64,000 nt of DNA, from contig JAHBYP010000002.1 of NCBI GenBank assembly GCA_019635875.1, positions 248,001 to 312,000 of the forward strand. Reading direction: 5' to 3'. A model generated the notes under the pieces. It ran no database searches, was not told the origin of the DNA, and saw only the letters and a program-made list of their open reading frames with translations. The translations under genes and the position numbers were made by a program. This stretch comes from Alphaproteobacteria bacterium. Lineage in GTDB: Bacteria; Pseudomonadota; Alphaproteobacteria; Reyranellales; Reyranellaceae. Below are positions 1 through 8,094 of the stretch, one piece after another (position 1 is the stretch's first letter; each line of letters begins with the position of its first letter).

Positions 1-2600
1 GTGTAGACCGCAAGCTGTTTCGCGCACGAATGACGTTTCCCGCTCTCGACGAGCAAACCGCCGTCGCGGCTATAACCTACTTCTATGAGCCGTTTCTGGA
101 AGCATTCGACCCTCAGCTCCGAGAAGACCTTGGCGTTTGGTACACGCCACCGGAAATCGTCCAGTATCAGGTTGGCAGGGTTCACTACCTCCTAAAGTCG
201 GAACTCGGCAGACCACTCGGACTTGCTGACCCGGACGTCTACGTACTCGATCCCTGCTGCGGGACCGGAGCCTACTTGCTTGAGGTTGCGCGCTGCATTG
301 CCGCCGAACTTAAGGCATCGGGCGACGAGTCTACCGTCGGGTTGGAACTGACCCGTGCATTCCAGAGTCGAATCATCGGATTTGAGATTCTTACTGCTCC
401 CTTCGCTATTGCACAGTTGCAGCTACACATGTTGCTGCGGTCACTTGGCGCACAGCCCAGAGAGGACAAGCGCCTCGCTGTCTATCTTACTAACGCACTG
501 TCGGGCTGGAACGCAGCGGACGACATAAAGCTGCATTTCCCGGAGATGCGACAGGAATACGATGCCTCGCGTAGCGTCAAGCGCAACGCTCGGATCATCG
601 TGATCTTGGGCAATCCGCCCTACGATCGCTTTGCCGGCGCGGCACAATCCGAAGAGAAGGAGCTAGTTGCCCATTACAAGGGCATCAAGCTTGTGGTCGA
701 CCGGAACAGAAAAGACGGGACAATCAAGCGTGACGAATTCGGCGCGCCGCAGATGAAGCAGCAGGGCAAAGGGTTGTTGTATCTGGAGTATGGCGTGCGA
801 AAAAGTTTGCTCGACGATCTTTATATCCGCTTTCTGCGTCTGGCCGAACAGCGCATTGGCGAAGCTGCCGACTATGGAATTGTGTCCTTCATCAGTAACT
901 CCTCCTACCTAACAGGGCGTTCGCATCCCCTAATGCGTCGATCGCTGTTGTCGAATTTCCACGAGGCATGGATCGATAACCTCAACGGCGACAAATACCG
1001 CACTGGCAAACTGATTCCGCAGGGTTTGCCAGGCGGTGGCTCAGCAGATCAAAGCGTCTTCACGACGGCGCTCGACCCGCGCGGCATCCAGCCGGGCACG
1101 GCCATTGTCACGTGGATCAAACGACCGGCGGCGAAGGTGCACAACGCGCCGACGACGCCAAAGAAGAATGGGATTGCAACACTGCGATACAGAGACTTTT
1201 GGGGCCTTGCCGCGAGTAAGCGTAGACAGTTAGTAACCAGCCTACCAACGGGCGATGGTCCCGCAGGTTCGAGCATCCCGTCGTACTCGCAGATTACTTC
1301 GACAGTTGAAGCGCGCTGGCGGCTGGCACCGAGAACCGTTGAAGGTGGGTTCGAAGCATGGCCCGCCTTAGATGAATTGTTTCCATTGAGTTTGCAGGGG
1401 GTGAATCACAATCGTGGTTACGAGGGAAGCATTGTGGACACCAATGCTGAGGATCTTCGGAAACGTGTCCAAGAGTACTTTTCTGCTGAGACGTTTGACG
1501 AGGCCAAACAGACATCACCCGAGATTGCCACTGAACGTGCTCGATACAATCCCGAGAATGCGTGGCGTAAATTGAAGAGTGAAGGTCACTATCGAGCGGA
1601 ATCGATAGTCTCTTTTCTGACGTTTCCCTTCGATCAGCGATTCATCTACTACGCCGACCAGCATAAATGGCTCAACGAAGCTCGCCCCGATCTGTTCGAT
1701 TGTGTAGGGGAGAATGAGTTCTTTATCACTGTTCCCGAACCGCGGAAGGTGTCTGAAGCACTTCCCGTGTATTCAACTGTTCTCATGAACCACCATGTAC
1801 ATGAGCGAGGGTCGGCGGCGTTTCCTGCCGAGGTTGTCGTGCTGGCGGATCGAAACGCCAACATTCATGAACAGGCTTGGAGAACGCTTCAGCACCACTT
1901 CGGCCTTGAGGGGCTTCGTCGTGATGATGCCGCTCGTCGCCTCGTAAGGCGGTTGTTTCGTCTGGCCTTCGCGGTGATGCACGCTCCTGCGTATCAACGC
2001 GAACATGCCAGCGCATTGGCGTCCGATTGGGCACATCTACCTGTCCCCAAGGAGAAGCCGCTTTTCGACTCACTAGCTGACGCCGGTGAACGTGTGGCCC
2101 GCTTGATCGACGCCAACAGAGATGCCGCCGACATCATTGAAGCTGTGTTGGGCAAGGAGCGAAGCACCGCGCTTGGCGGCCTACACCTCATCGATGGCGG
2201 CCAGGTCAAGCCGACCGACCTACGTGTAACAGTCACTTATTGGGGCGGCGGCAAGGGACGTTGGAAGCCACGGCCATTCCTATCGACCGAACAGGCGCTC
2301 GGTGCGTGGGGTGAACGAACGGGCGATCTGTTCATCAACGAGACGACATTCTTTGCCAACGTTCCCGAGGCAGTATGGACGTATCAGGTCGGCGGATATC
2401 CAGTTCTCAAGAAGTGGCTTGGATACAGGCAGGCTGATCGGCGTGCTGGCGCACCGCTGTCCAACGATGAACGCAGATGGTTCCGCACAATCATTCAAAG
2501 GATCGCTGCGTTGCTTGCGCTCGGCCCCGAGCTCGACAGGCTTTATCAGGATGCCGTCGGCAAAGCGTTTACTGCGGCGGAGTTGGGTATCTCGCGCTAG
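1..2600 (+). CDS. Type ISP restriction-modification enzyme, methyltransferase part (5' end outside window)
   Basis: Adenine-N6 DNA methyltransferase part of a single-chain type ISP restriction-modification enzyme. Counting residues from the ATG at position 30, motif I is DPCCGTGAYL (74-83) and the catalytic motif IV is NPPY (195-198). The stretch FYEPFLEAFDP-GVWYTPPEIV just before motif I is typical of this family, and a target-recognition region fills the C-terminal half. The frame stays open upstream of the ATG to the window edge (VDRKLFRAR), so the gene almost certainly continues upstream, where the nuclease and helicase domains should lie. The ATG at 30 is probably internal. Its base composition is visibly less GC-rich than the surroundings, which suggests horizontal acquisition. 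The stop codon TAG at 2598-2600 is shared with an IS insertion site. Whether the enzyme is active cannot be told from this part. Confidence 0.85.
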   Translation, partial: VDRKLFRARMTFPALDEQTAVAAITYFYEPFLEAFDPQLREDLGVWYTPPEIVQYQVGRVHYLLKSELGRPLGLADPDVYVLDPCCGTGAYLLEVARCIAAELKASGDESTVGLELTRAFQSRIIGFEILTAPFAIAQLQLHMLLRSLGAQPREDKRLAVYLTNALSGWNAADDIKLHFPEMRQEYDASRSVKRNARIIVILGNPPYDRFAGAAQSEEKELVAHYKGIKLVVDRNRKDGTIKRDEFGAPQMKQQGKGLLYLEYGVRKSLLDDLYIRFLRLAEQRIGEAADYGIVSFISNSSYLTGRSHPLMRRSLLSNFHEAWIDNLNGDKYRTGKLIPQGLPGGGSADQSVFTTALDPRGIQPGTAIVTWIKRPAAKVHNAPTTPKKNGIATLRYRDFWGLAASKRRQLVTSLPTGDGPAGSSIPSYSQITSTVEARWRLAPRTVEGGFEAWPALDELFPLSLQGVNHNRGYEGSIVDTNAEDLRKRVQEYFSAETFDEAKQTSPEIATERARYNPENAWRKLKSEGHYRAESIVSFLTFPFDQRFIYYADQHKWLNEARPDLFDCVGENEFFITVPEPRKVSEALPVYSTVLMNHHVHERGSAAFPAEVVVLADRNANIHEQAWRTLQHHFGLEGLRRDDAARRLVRRLFRLAFAVMHAPAYQREHASALASDWAHLPVPKEKPLFDSLADAGERVARLIDANRDAADIIEAVLGKERSTALGGLHLIDGGQVKPTDLRVTVTYWGGGKGRWKPRPFLSTEQALGAWGERTGDLFINETTFFANVPEAVWTYQVGGYPVLKKWLGYRQADRRAGAPLSNDERRWFRTIIQRIAALLALGPELDRLYQDAVGKAFTAAELGISR

Positions 2601-3366
2601 GCGCTGTTTACAAACCGCAACAAGCGGCGGATGAGAGCCAAGTGTAGCGTGTCGAGGAAGGAGCGGGCGAGCTTGTCGTAGCGGGTGGCGACGGCGCGGT
2701 TGATCTTGAGATGGCCGAAGGTCCGCTCGATGCGATTGCGCTGCTTGTAGTCGCGTTTGTTCCAACGGATCGTGGTGACGCGGTTGGAGCGCGGCGGGAT
2801 GACGGCGCGGATGCCGCGGTGCTTGAGATCGTCGCGGACGAGATTGGTGTCGTAGCCCTTGTCGGCGAGCAGCGCCTCGGACGCCTGCTCGGGCAGCTCG
2901 ATCAGGACTTCGTACGCCTTGCAGTCGGCGGCCTCGCCGGGCGTGAGATGGAAGCCGAGCGGGATGCCGCCGGCGTCACAGATACAGTGAACCTTACTGG
3001 TGAACCCGCCCCGCGACTGGCCAAAAGCCTGTTCGCGAGTCCCCCTTTTGCGCCGGCGGCCGACACATGCCCCCGTACCGTCGTGCTGTCGATGCTGTGA
3101 TGGCGGTTGTCGGCCATCGCCTGGGCCAGCGTGGTGGCGATCGCCTCCCACACGCCGGTCCGGCTCCAGCGTCGGAAGCGCTGGTAGACAGTCATCCACT
3201 TGCCGTACTTCTCCGGCACGTCGCGCCACGGCGTGCCGGTGCGGATGCGCCACAGGATGCCGTTGATTGTTCGCCGCAAATCTTCCGGAGGCCGGCCAGT
3301 CCGGACCATCGGCAGCGCCACCTGCAACGTGCGCCACTCGCCTTCGCTCAGATCACCACGGCTCAC
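2597..3366 (-). CDS. IS5-family transposase, two frames joined by a -1 frameshift
   Basis: DDE transposase of the IS5/IS427 type. Frame A starts at 3366 (MSRGDLSEGEWRTLQ) and runs to a stop at 2902. Frame B carries the C-terminal catalytic part and ends at 2597. The frames meet at an A4G5 run on the minus strand (3041-3049), where a -1 slip would give a protein of about 256 residues. Catalytic residues are visible: the first Asp in IDSTTV (frame A), the second in ADKGYD and the Glu in RNRIERTFGHLK (frame B). The transposase stop TAG at 2597-2599 uses the TA target dinucleotide outside the element. Frameshifting is known for this IS group. The exact slip site is inferred. Confidence 0.85.
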
Positions 3367-3437
3367 GCTTCCCTCCTACAGAGGGAATCCTTGAATCAAT
3401 CTACGATTCAGCCGTCAATACCTTTGTAAACAGCACC
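2600..3437 (-). mobile_element. IS5-family (IS427-like) insertion sequence
   Basis: An 838-bp insertion sequence. The ends are 15-bp inverted repeats: GGCGCTGTTTACAAA at 2600-2614 and the complement of TTTGTAAACAGCACC at 3423-3437 (14 of 15 match). A TA dinucleotide flanks both ends (2598-2599 and 3438-3439), matching the 2-3 bp TA/TNA target duplication usual for the IS427 group of IS5. It carries one transposase in two overlapping frames. The element looks intact and recent because both ends and both frames are preserved. Confidence 0.9.
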
Positions 3438-3452
3438 TAAGTCTTCGCGCCA

Positions 3453-4340
3453 TCAGGATCCTCTCCCGCTGCCGCCGAAGAACTCCATCATCAGCCGATT
3501 AAGAACCCCGGGCTGCTCCTCCGGAACGAAGTGCCCGCACTCCTCGATCACCGCGCCGCGCACATCCGTCGCGACGCGCCGCATGCTCTCCTCCACCTCC
3601 TTCCCCCGCCCCCGCGCGTGCGGGTAGCTGTTGGCGCCGCCGATCGCCAGCACCGGCATCGGCAGGCGGAAGCCGGTCGCCAGTTGCGTCGCGTTGGCTT
3701 TGGCGTCCTGCGGGATCGCGCGGTAGAGGTTGAAGCCGGCGCGCATCGCGCCCGGCTGGCTGTAGGTGCGGACATACTCGTCGAGGTCGGCCTCGGTGAT
3801 GGCGCCCGGGAAGTAGGCGAAGGTCTGGTAGAACCACTGGAGATAGAGGCGTTCGCGTCCCTGGACCAGCGCCTCCGGCAGGTCGGGCGTGACGTGGAAC
3901 TGGTGGTGCCAGCGCCGGCCGCCCTGGCTGAAATCGCCGCCGCAGCCGGGAATGACGACATCGACGACGACGAGCTGCTCGATCGCCTCGGGGTGATCGG
4001 CCGCGATCGCATAGGCCGTCGGCCCGCCCCAGTCGTGGCCGACCAGGCGGAAGCGCTGGTGCCCGAGCGTCTCGCTGACGAGGCGCCAGATGTCGTTGCC
4101 GATGGTGCGCTTGTCGTAGCCGCCGAGCGGCCGCGAGGAATCGCCCAGCCCGCGCATGTCGGGGGCGATCACGGTGTAGCGGGGCGACAGGGCGGCGATG
4201 GTGTGGCGCCACTCGTACCAGGTCTGCGGCCAGCCATGGATCAGCACCACCGGCGGCCCGCTGCCGGCGATCACGTAGTGCAGCATCACCTCGCCGATCT
4301 CGGCGTAGCGGTGCTGCAGGGTCGGCGGGGTGGTGGTCAT
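3453..4340 (-). CDS. Alpha/beta hydrolase, epoxide hydrolase / haloacetate dehalogenase type
   Basis: Soluble alpha/beta-hydrolase of 295 residues. HGWPQT (35-40) forms the oxyanion region, DMRG (61-64) follows, the nucleophile elbow is GHDWGG with Asp103, and the catalytic His lies in ECGHFVPEEQP near the C-terminus. An Asp nucleophile followed by Trp is typical of epoxide hydrolases and haloalkane/haloacetate dehalogenases, so it probably hydrolyses an epoxide or C-halogen bond. The substrate is unknown. The start MTTTPPTLQHRYAEI at 4340 is chosen because the frame upstream of it translates a palindromic repeat. The gene lies directly downstream of the IS and convergent to the restriction gene. 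Confidence 0.85.
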   Translation of the reverse strand: MTTTPPTLQHRYAEIGEVMLHYVIAGSGPPVVLIHGWPQTWYEWRHTIAALSPRYTVIAPDMRGLGDSSRPLGGYDKRTIGNDIWRLVSETLGHQRFRLVGHDWGGPTAYAIAADHPEAIEQLVVVDVVIPGCGGDFSQGGRRWHHQFHVTPDLPEALVQGRERLYLQWFYQTFAYFPGAITEADLDEYVRTYSQPGAMRAGFNLYRAIPQDAKANATQLATGFRLPMPVLAIGGANSYPHARGRGKEVEESMRRVATDVRGAVIEECGHFVPEEQPGVLNRLMMEFFGGSGRGS

Positions 4341-4348
4341 CGGCACTC

Positions 4349-4450
4349 CTGTCATCCCGAGCGCAGCGAGGGATCTCATTGGAAGCGCCGGCGAGACGCC
4401 GGCACTCCCGGGAAGACACCCTGGATCCCTCGCTGCGCTCGGGATGACAG
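4349..4450. repeat. Palindromic repeat family A, copy 1, with a nested family C element
   Basis: Arms CTGTCATCCCGAGCGCAGCG... and its reverse complement ...CGCTGCGCTCGGGATGACAG bracket a longer spacer than in the other copies. The spacer contains GCCGGCGAGACGCCGGC (about 4387-4403), the core of family C. Other copies lie at 36038, 37287 and 49823. Translated, the arms give spurious peptides of the VIPSAARDP / CHPERSEGS kind. Confidence 0.9.
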
Positions 4451-4464
4451 TAATAGTCGCACAC

Positions 4465-4668
4465 TCAGCGGCGCGCCGGGCGATCGTCGGCTCCGGCGTT
4501 CTCCAGCACATCGGCCTCGCGATCCCACTCATCCGCCAGCTGGCGATAGAGCTGCAGGTCCTCCGCGTCGGTGACACTGGCCGCGTGCATGCGCGCACGT
4601 CTTGCGTCGTGGCGCAGGCGCAGCACCTGCGCGGCGCGGTCGCGCTCGCGGCGGCTAAGGCGTGTCAC
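4465..4668 (-). CDS. Small hypothetical protein (67 aa), charged and helical
   Basis: A 67-residue reading frame rich in Arg, Glu, Asp and Ala, likely one or two amphipathic helices, with no recognised domain. It starts at GTG 4668-4666, which overlaps the TGA (4667-4665) of a hydrolase remnant in the GTGA fashion of translationally coupled genes. That overlap is the main support for its being real. It is short and could be fortuitous. No function can be assigned. Confidence 0.4.
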   Translation of the reverse strand: MTRLSRRERDRAAQVLRLRHDARRARMHAASVTDAEDLQLYRQLADEWDREADVLENAGADDRPARR

Positions 4669-4717
4669 AGCATCGTCGCGAAGAACGTCCGGATTTCGGC
4701 CACGAGCGCGCGCCTCA
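4665..4717 (-). pseudogene. C-terminal remnant of a second epoxide hydrolase
   Basis: The minus strand encodes ALVAEIRTFFATML and a stop. This closely matches AFVGEVRTFFATVR and a stop, the last residues of the intact epoxide hydrolase at 4978-6123. A shared run of 17 bases (gtcgcgaagaacgtccg) is visible on the plus strand. Only about 16 codons remain, squeezed between the DUF2283 gene and the 67-aa frame. The reading is a leftover of a duplicated or deleted hydrolase gene. Confidence 0.5.
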
Positions 4718-4930
4718 CGCCGCCTTGCTCGACTTGAAGGGCAGCGCCACCGTTTCCAGCGTCGTCAGATCGAGGCGCGTCGAGGCGCGGTCAATATCGA
4801 GGCCGACGACATCGCCCCGCGCGTCGAGGTCGGCCACCAGACCGCTGGCTATCTCGCGCGTGGACGCGCCCGGCCCGGCCCGCAGCTCGATGTATAGCGA
4901 GTCGGTCTCCGGATAGTAGTGCAGCTTCAT
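4715..4930 (-). CDS. DUF2283 domain-containing protein
   Basis: A 71-residue protein starting MKLHYYPETDSLYIEL, with the strand pattern of DUF2283: an N-terminal Y-x-x-E-x-D-x-L-Y-I motif, then a V-x-D-x-D-x-x-G-x-V-V-G-L-D-I-D segment. DUF2283 proteins are small cytosolic beta proteins of unknown function, often found near toxin-antitoxin or mobile genes. The ATG at 4930 is the family start. It lies 47 bp downstream of the epoxide hydrolase in the same direction and could be cotranscribed. Confidence 0.8.
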   Translation of the reverse strand: MKLHYYPETDSLYIELRAGPGASTREIASGLVADLDARGDVVGLDIDRASTRLDLTTLETVALPFKSSKAA

Positions 4931-4977
4931 GGCTCCAAGGATGCCGGGGAAACCGCCGGCGACGCAAGCGGCGAACC

Positions 4978-6123
4978 TCACCGCACGGTCGCGAAGAACG
5001 TCCGCACCTCGCCGACGAACGCCGCCGGCTGCTCGAAGGCCGCGAAGTGCCCGCCCTTCGCCATCTCGCTCCAGTGCGTGATGTTGGGAAAGCTGCCGGC
5101 CGCCATCCACTTGCGCACCGGGGCGACGATCTCCCTGGGGAACACCGCGACGCCGGTCGGCACCGTGACCGTGACCGGCGCGCGGCTCTCCGGCCGGAAG
5201 CTCTCCCAGTAGAGCCGCGCCGACGACGTGGCCGTCGCCGTCGTCCAGTAGAGCATCAGATTGTCGAGCAGCTCGTCGCGGCCGAGGATGTTTTCCGGGT
5301 GCCCGTCGCAATCGGTCCAGGCCCAGAACTTCTCGAGGATCCACGCCGCCTGGCCGGCGGGCGAGTCGGTCAGCCCGTAGCCCAGGGTCTGCGGCCGCGT
5401 CGATTGCTGCTTGGAGTAGCCTGAATCCCAGTCGGCGTAGTGCTTGATGCCCTCAAGCGCGCGCGCCTCCTCTGGCGACGGCTCGCCCTCGACCCTGGGC
5501 CGCGTGCCCATCGCCAGGGTGACGTGGATGGCGGCGCAGTGCTGGGCGTCGAGCGCGCCCAGCGCCGTGGTCACCGCCGAGCCCCAGTCGCCGCCCTGCG
5601 CGCCGTAGCGCGCGTAGCCCAGGCGCGCCATCAGGCTGGCGAAGGCGCGCGCGATGCGCGCGACGCCCCAGCCGGTGGTCGTCGGCTTGCCGGAGAAGGC
5701 GAAGCCGGGCAGCGACGGGCAGACGACGTGGAAGGCGTCCTCGGCGCGGCCGCCGTGCTTCGTCGGATCGGTCAGCGGCTCGATGACCTTGTGGAACTCC
5801 ACGAAGGAGCCCGGCCAGCCATGGGTGATGATCAGCGGCAGGGCGTCCGCGTGCGGCGAGCGCACGTGCAGGAAATGGATGTCGAGCCCGTCGATTTCGG
5901 TGACGAACTGCGCGAAGCGGTTGAGCAGCGCCTCGCGCGCGCGCCAGTCGTAGGTCTCGGCCCAGTAGCGGCAGATGTCCTGGATCCAGGCCAGCGGCGC
6001 GCCCTGGCTCCAGTCGGCCACCAGCTCGGCCTCCGGCCAGCGCGTGTTGCGCAGCCGTGTCCTGAGATCGGCGAGCACGGCATCGGGGACGGCGATGGTG
6101 AAGGGGCGGATGGCTGCGGTCAT
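4978..6123 (-). CDS. Epoxide hydrolase with N-terminal EHN domain
   Basis: A 381-residue epoxide hydrolase that would open epoxides to diols through an Asp-ester intermediate. The N-terminal EHN cap region occupies about residues 5-110, with HGWPGS at 101-106. The nucleophile elbow GGDWGS carries Asp179, and the catalytic His sits in KGGHFAAFEQP near the end. Length matches the microsomal-type bacterial family. The ATG at 6123 (MTAAIRPFTIAVPD) is chosen because the upstream frame is a palindromic repeat. A remnant of a related gene lies at 4665-4717. The natural substrate is unknown. Confidence 0.9.
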   Translation of the reverse strand: MTAAIRPFTIAVPDAVLADLRTRLRNTRWPEAELVADWSQGAPLAWIQDICRYWAETYDWRAREALLNRFAQFVTEIDGLDIHFLHVRSPHADALPLIITHGWPGSFVEFHKVIEPLTDPTKHGGRAEDAFHVVCPSLPGFAFSGKPTTTGWGVARIARAFASLMARLGYARYGAQGGDWGSAVTTALGALDAQHCAAIHVTLAMGTRPRVEGEPSPEEARALEGIKHYADWDSGYSKQQSTRPQTLGYGLTDSPAGQAAWILEKFWAWTDCDGHPENILGRDELLDNLMLYWTTATATSSARLYWESFRPESRAPVTVTVPTGVAVFPREIVAPVRKWMAAGSFPNITHWSEMAKGGHFAAFEQPAAFVGEVRTFFATVR

Positions 6124-6487
6124 GCGCGCACTATACCGAAGGGCGGAAGGAGCAGGAGCCTTATGCTCCCTCTCCCCGCAAGCGGGGAGAGGGAGTGACG
6201 GCGATCGCTGAATCATGGTCACACCGAATTTCATTGCGTTCCCTCCGTTCCTGCCCGTAACGTCCCTGACAAGGTCCCATGAGGACCATCGCCCCGCGGC
6301 GAAGCGGGCGACAGAGGACAGGGAAGCGCCGAATGACCAGACGGAAGGATCCAGCGCCGTCCTGGACGGCCTGAAGGAGTCACGGAACCCCAGTCGGCAG
6401 CGGCCCTGGGCGTGCGCCATCGTTGGCGACGCCAATGCCTTGAGTGCGAGCGCGTAGTCCCCGAGTGCGTGTCAACGGGAGGCGACG
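6124..6487. other. Intergenic region with palindromic repeat D
   Basis: A 364-bp spacer between divergent genes. The only clear structure is the perfect palindrome CTCCCTCTCCCCGC-AA-GCGGGGAGAGGGAG at 6166-6195 (repeat D). The promoters of the epoxide hydrolase and of the ABC operon must lie here, but no convincing -35/-10 pair was found. Confidence 0.6.
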
Positions 6488-8068
6488 ATGGCGAGGAAGA
6501 CAAAGGGCAATGCGTTGGGGCGGCAGGACGGCGGGCTCACCCGCCGCGAGATGACGCTGGCGCTGTCGGCGCTGGGCATCGCGAGTTTGGGCCAGCGCTC
6601 GGCGATGGCGGCGGGGCCCGAGGGGCAGCTGACCTGGGCGGTGCACGTTTCGCTGGCGCCGACCTGGTTCGATCCGGCCGAGACGCCGGGCATCATCACG
6701 CCCTTCATGCTGATGTACGCGCTGCACGACGCCCTGGTGAAGCCGATGCCGGGCAGCGCCGCGGCGCCCTGCCTCGCCGAGAGCTGGAAGCAGGCGCCGG
6801 ACGGGCTGAGCTACACCTTCACCCTGCGCGCCGGCGTGAAGTTCCACAACGGCGAGCCGGTGACGGCGGAGGACGTGAAGTTCTCCTTCGAGCGCTACAA
6901 GGGCACCTCGGCGGCGCTGATGAAGGAACGGGTGAAGGCGGTGGAAACGCCGGACGCGCGCACCGTGCGCTTCGTGCTCAACGCGCCGTGGCCGGATTTC
7001 CTGACCTTCTACAGCTCGGCCACCGGCGCGGGCTGGATCGTGCCCAAGGCGCAGGTCGAGAAGGTCGGCGCCGAGGAGTTCAAGAAGGCGCCGGTCGGCG
7101 CCGGACCGTTCAAGTTCGTGTCCTTCACGCCCGGCGTCGAGCTGGTGTTCGAGGCCTTCGACGGCTACTGGAGCAAGAAGCCGACGGTCAAGCGGCTGGT
7201 CTTCAAGGTGATCCCGGAAGAGGCGACGCGGCTGGCGGCGCTGACGCGCGGCGAGGTCGACGTCGCCTACTCGATCCGCGGCGAGCTGGCCGAGCAGCTG
7301 CGCAAGACGCAGGGGCTGACCCTGAAGGCGGTCGTGCTGCAGGCGCCGTTCTGGCTCTACTTCGCCGACCAGTGGGATGCCAAGTCGCCGTGGCACGACA
7401 AGCGCGTGCGCGAGGCGGCGCGCATGGCGATCGACTACAAGGCGGTCTCGGAGGCGCTGACGCTCGGCTACTCGCCGATCACCAACAGCATCATCCCCGA
7501 CAATTTCGAGTTCTACTGGAAGCCGCCGCCGGCGGTGTACGACCCGAAGAAGGCCAAGGAACTGCTGGCCGCGGCGGGGCACCGCGCCGGCTTCGACGCC
7601 GGCGACTACTATTGCGACACGTCCTACGCCAACATCGGCGAGGCGATCATCAACTATCTCCAGGAGGCCGGCATCCGCGTGAAGCTGCGGCCGCTGGAGC
7701 GCGCGGCGTTCTTCAGCTCCTACTCGCAGAAGAAGCTGAAGAACCTGATCCAGGGCGCGTCCGGCGCGTTCGGCAACGCCGCGACGCGGCTGGCGGCCTT
7801 CGCCGTCAAGGGCGGCGCCTACGCCTACGGCAACTACCCCGAGCTCGACGAGCTGTTCGCCAAGCAGGAATCCGAGATCGACGTCGCCAAGCGCACCGAG
7901 CTGTTGCACAAGGCGCAGCAGTTCATCCACGAGAACAGCGTCTACGCGCCGATCTGGCAGCTGGCCTTCCTCAACGGCCACGGCAAGCGCGTCGGCGAGT
8001 CCGGGCTCGGCCTGATCAAGGGCTATGCCTATTCGGCGCCGTACGAGGACGTGACGATCAAGAAGTAG
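6488..8068 (+). CDS. Dipeptide/oligopeptide-type ABC transporter substrate-binding protein
   Basis: Periplasmic solute receptor of the SBP_bac_5 (peptide/nickel) family, 526 residues. The N-terminus carries a Tat-like signal (LTRREMTLALSALG) with a cleavage region near AMA-AGPEG. The segment YTFTLRAGVKFHNGEPVTAEDVKFS is diagnostic of the family. It heads an operon with two permeases and two ATPases. The family binds di/oligopeptides, but also opines, glutathione or nickel, so the ligand is not determined. RBS-like GGGAGGCGACG lies directly upstream of the ATG. Confidence 0.92.
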   Translation: MARKTKGNALGRQDGGLTRREMTLALSALGIASLGQRSAMAAGPEGQLTWAVHVSLAPTWFDPAETPGIITPFMLMYALHDALVKPMPGSAAAPCLAESWKQAPDGLSYTFTLRAGVKFHNGEPVTAEDVKFSFERYKGTSAALMKERVKAVETPDARTVRFVLNAPWPDFLTFYSSATGAGWIVPKAQVEKVGAEEFKKAPVGAGPFKFVSFTPGVELVFEAFDGYWSKKPTVKRLVFKVIPEEATRLAALTRGEVDVAYSIRGELAEQLRKTQGLTLKAVVLQAPFWLYFADQWDAKSPWHDKRVREAARMAIDYKAVSEALTLGYSPITNSIIPDNFEFYWKPPPAVYDPKKAKELLAAAGHRAGFDAGDYYCDTSYANIGEAIINYLQEAGIRVKLRPLERAAFFSSYSQKKLKNLIQGASGAFGNAATRLAAFAVKGGAYAYGNYPELDELFAKQESEIDVAKRTELLHKAQQFIHENSVYAPIWQLAFLNGHGKRVGESGLGLIKGYAYSAPYEDVTIKK

Positions 8069-8094
8069 ATCACCCGTCGCAGGAACAGCGTGCC

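Noticed and set aside
4341-4598. N-terminal extension of the hydrolase at 3453
   Set aside because: It translates palindromic repeat A and adds peptides of the VIPSAARDP kind; the family start is the ATG at 4340.
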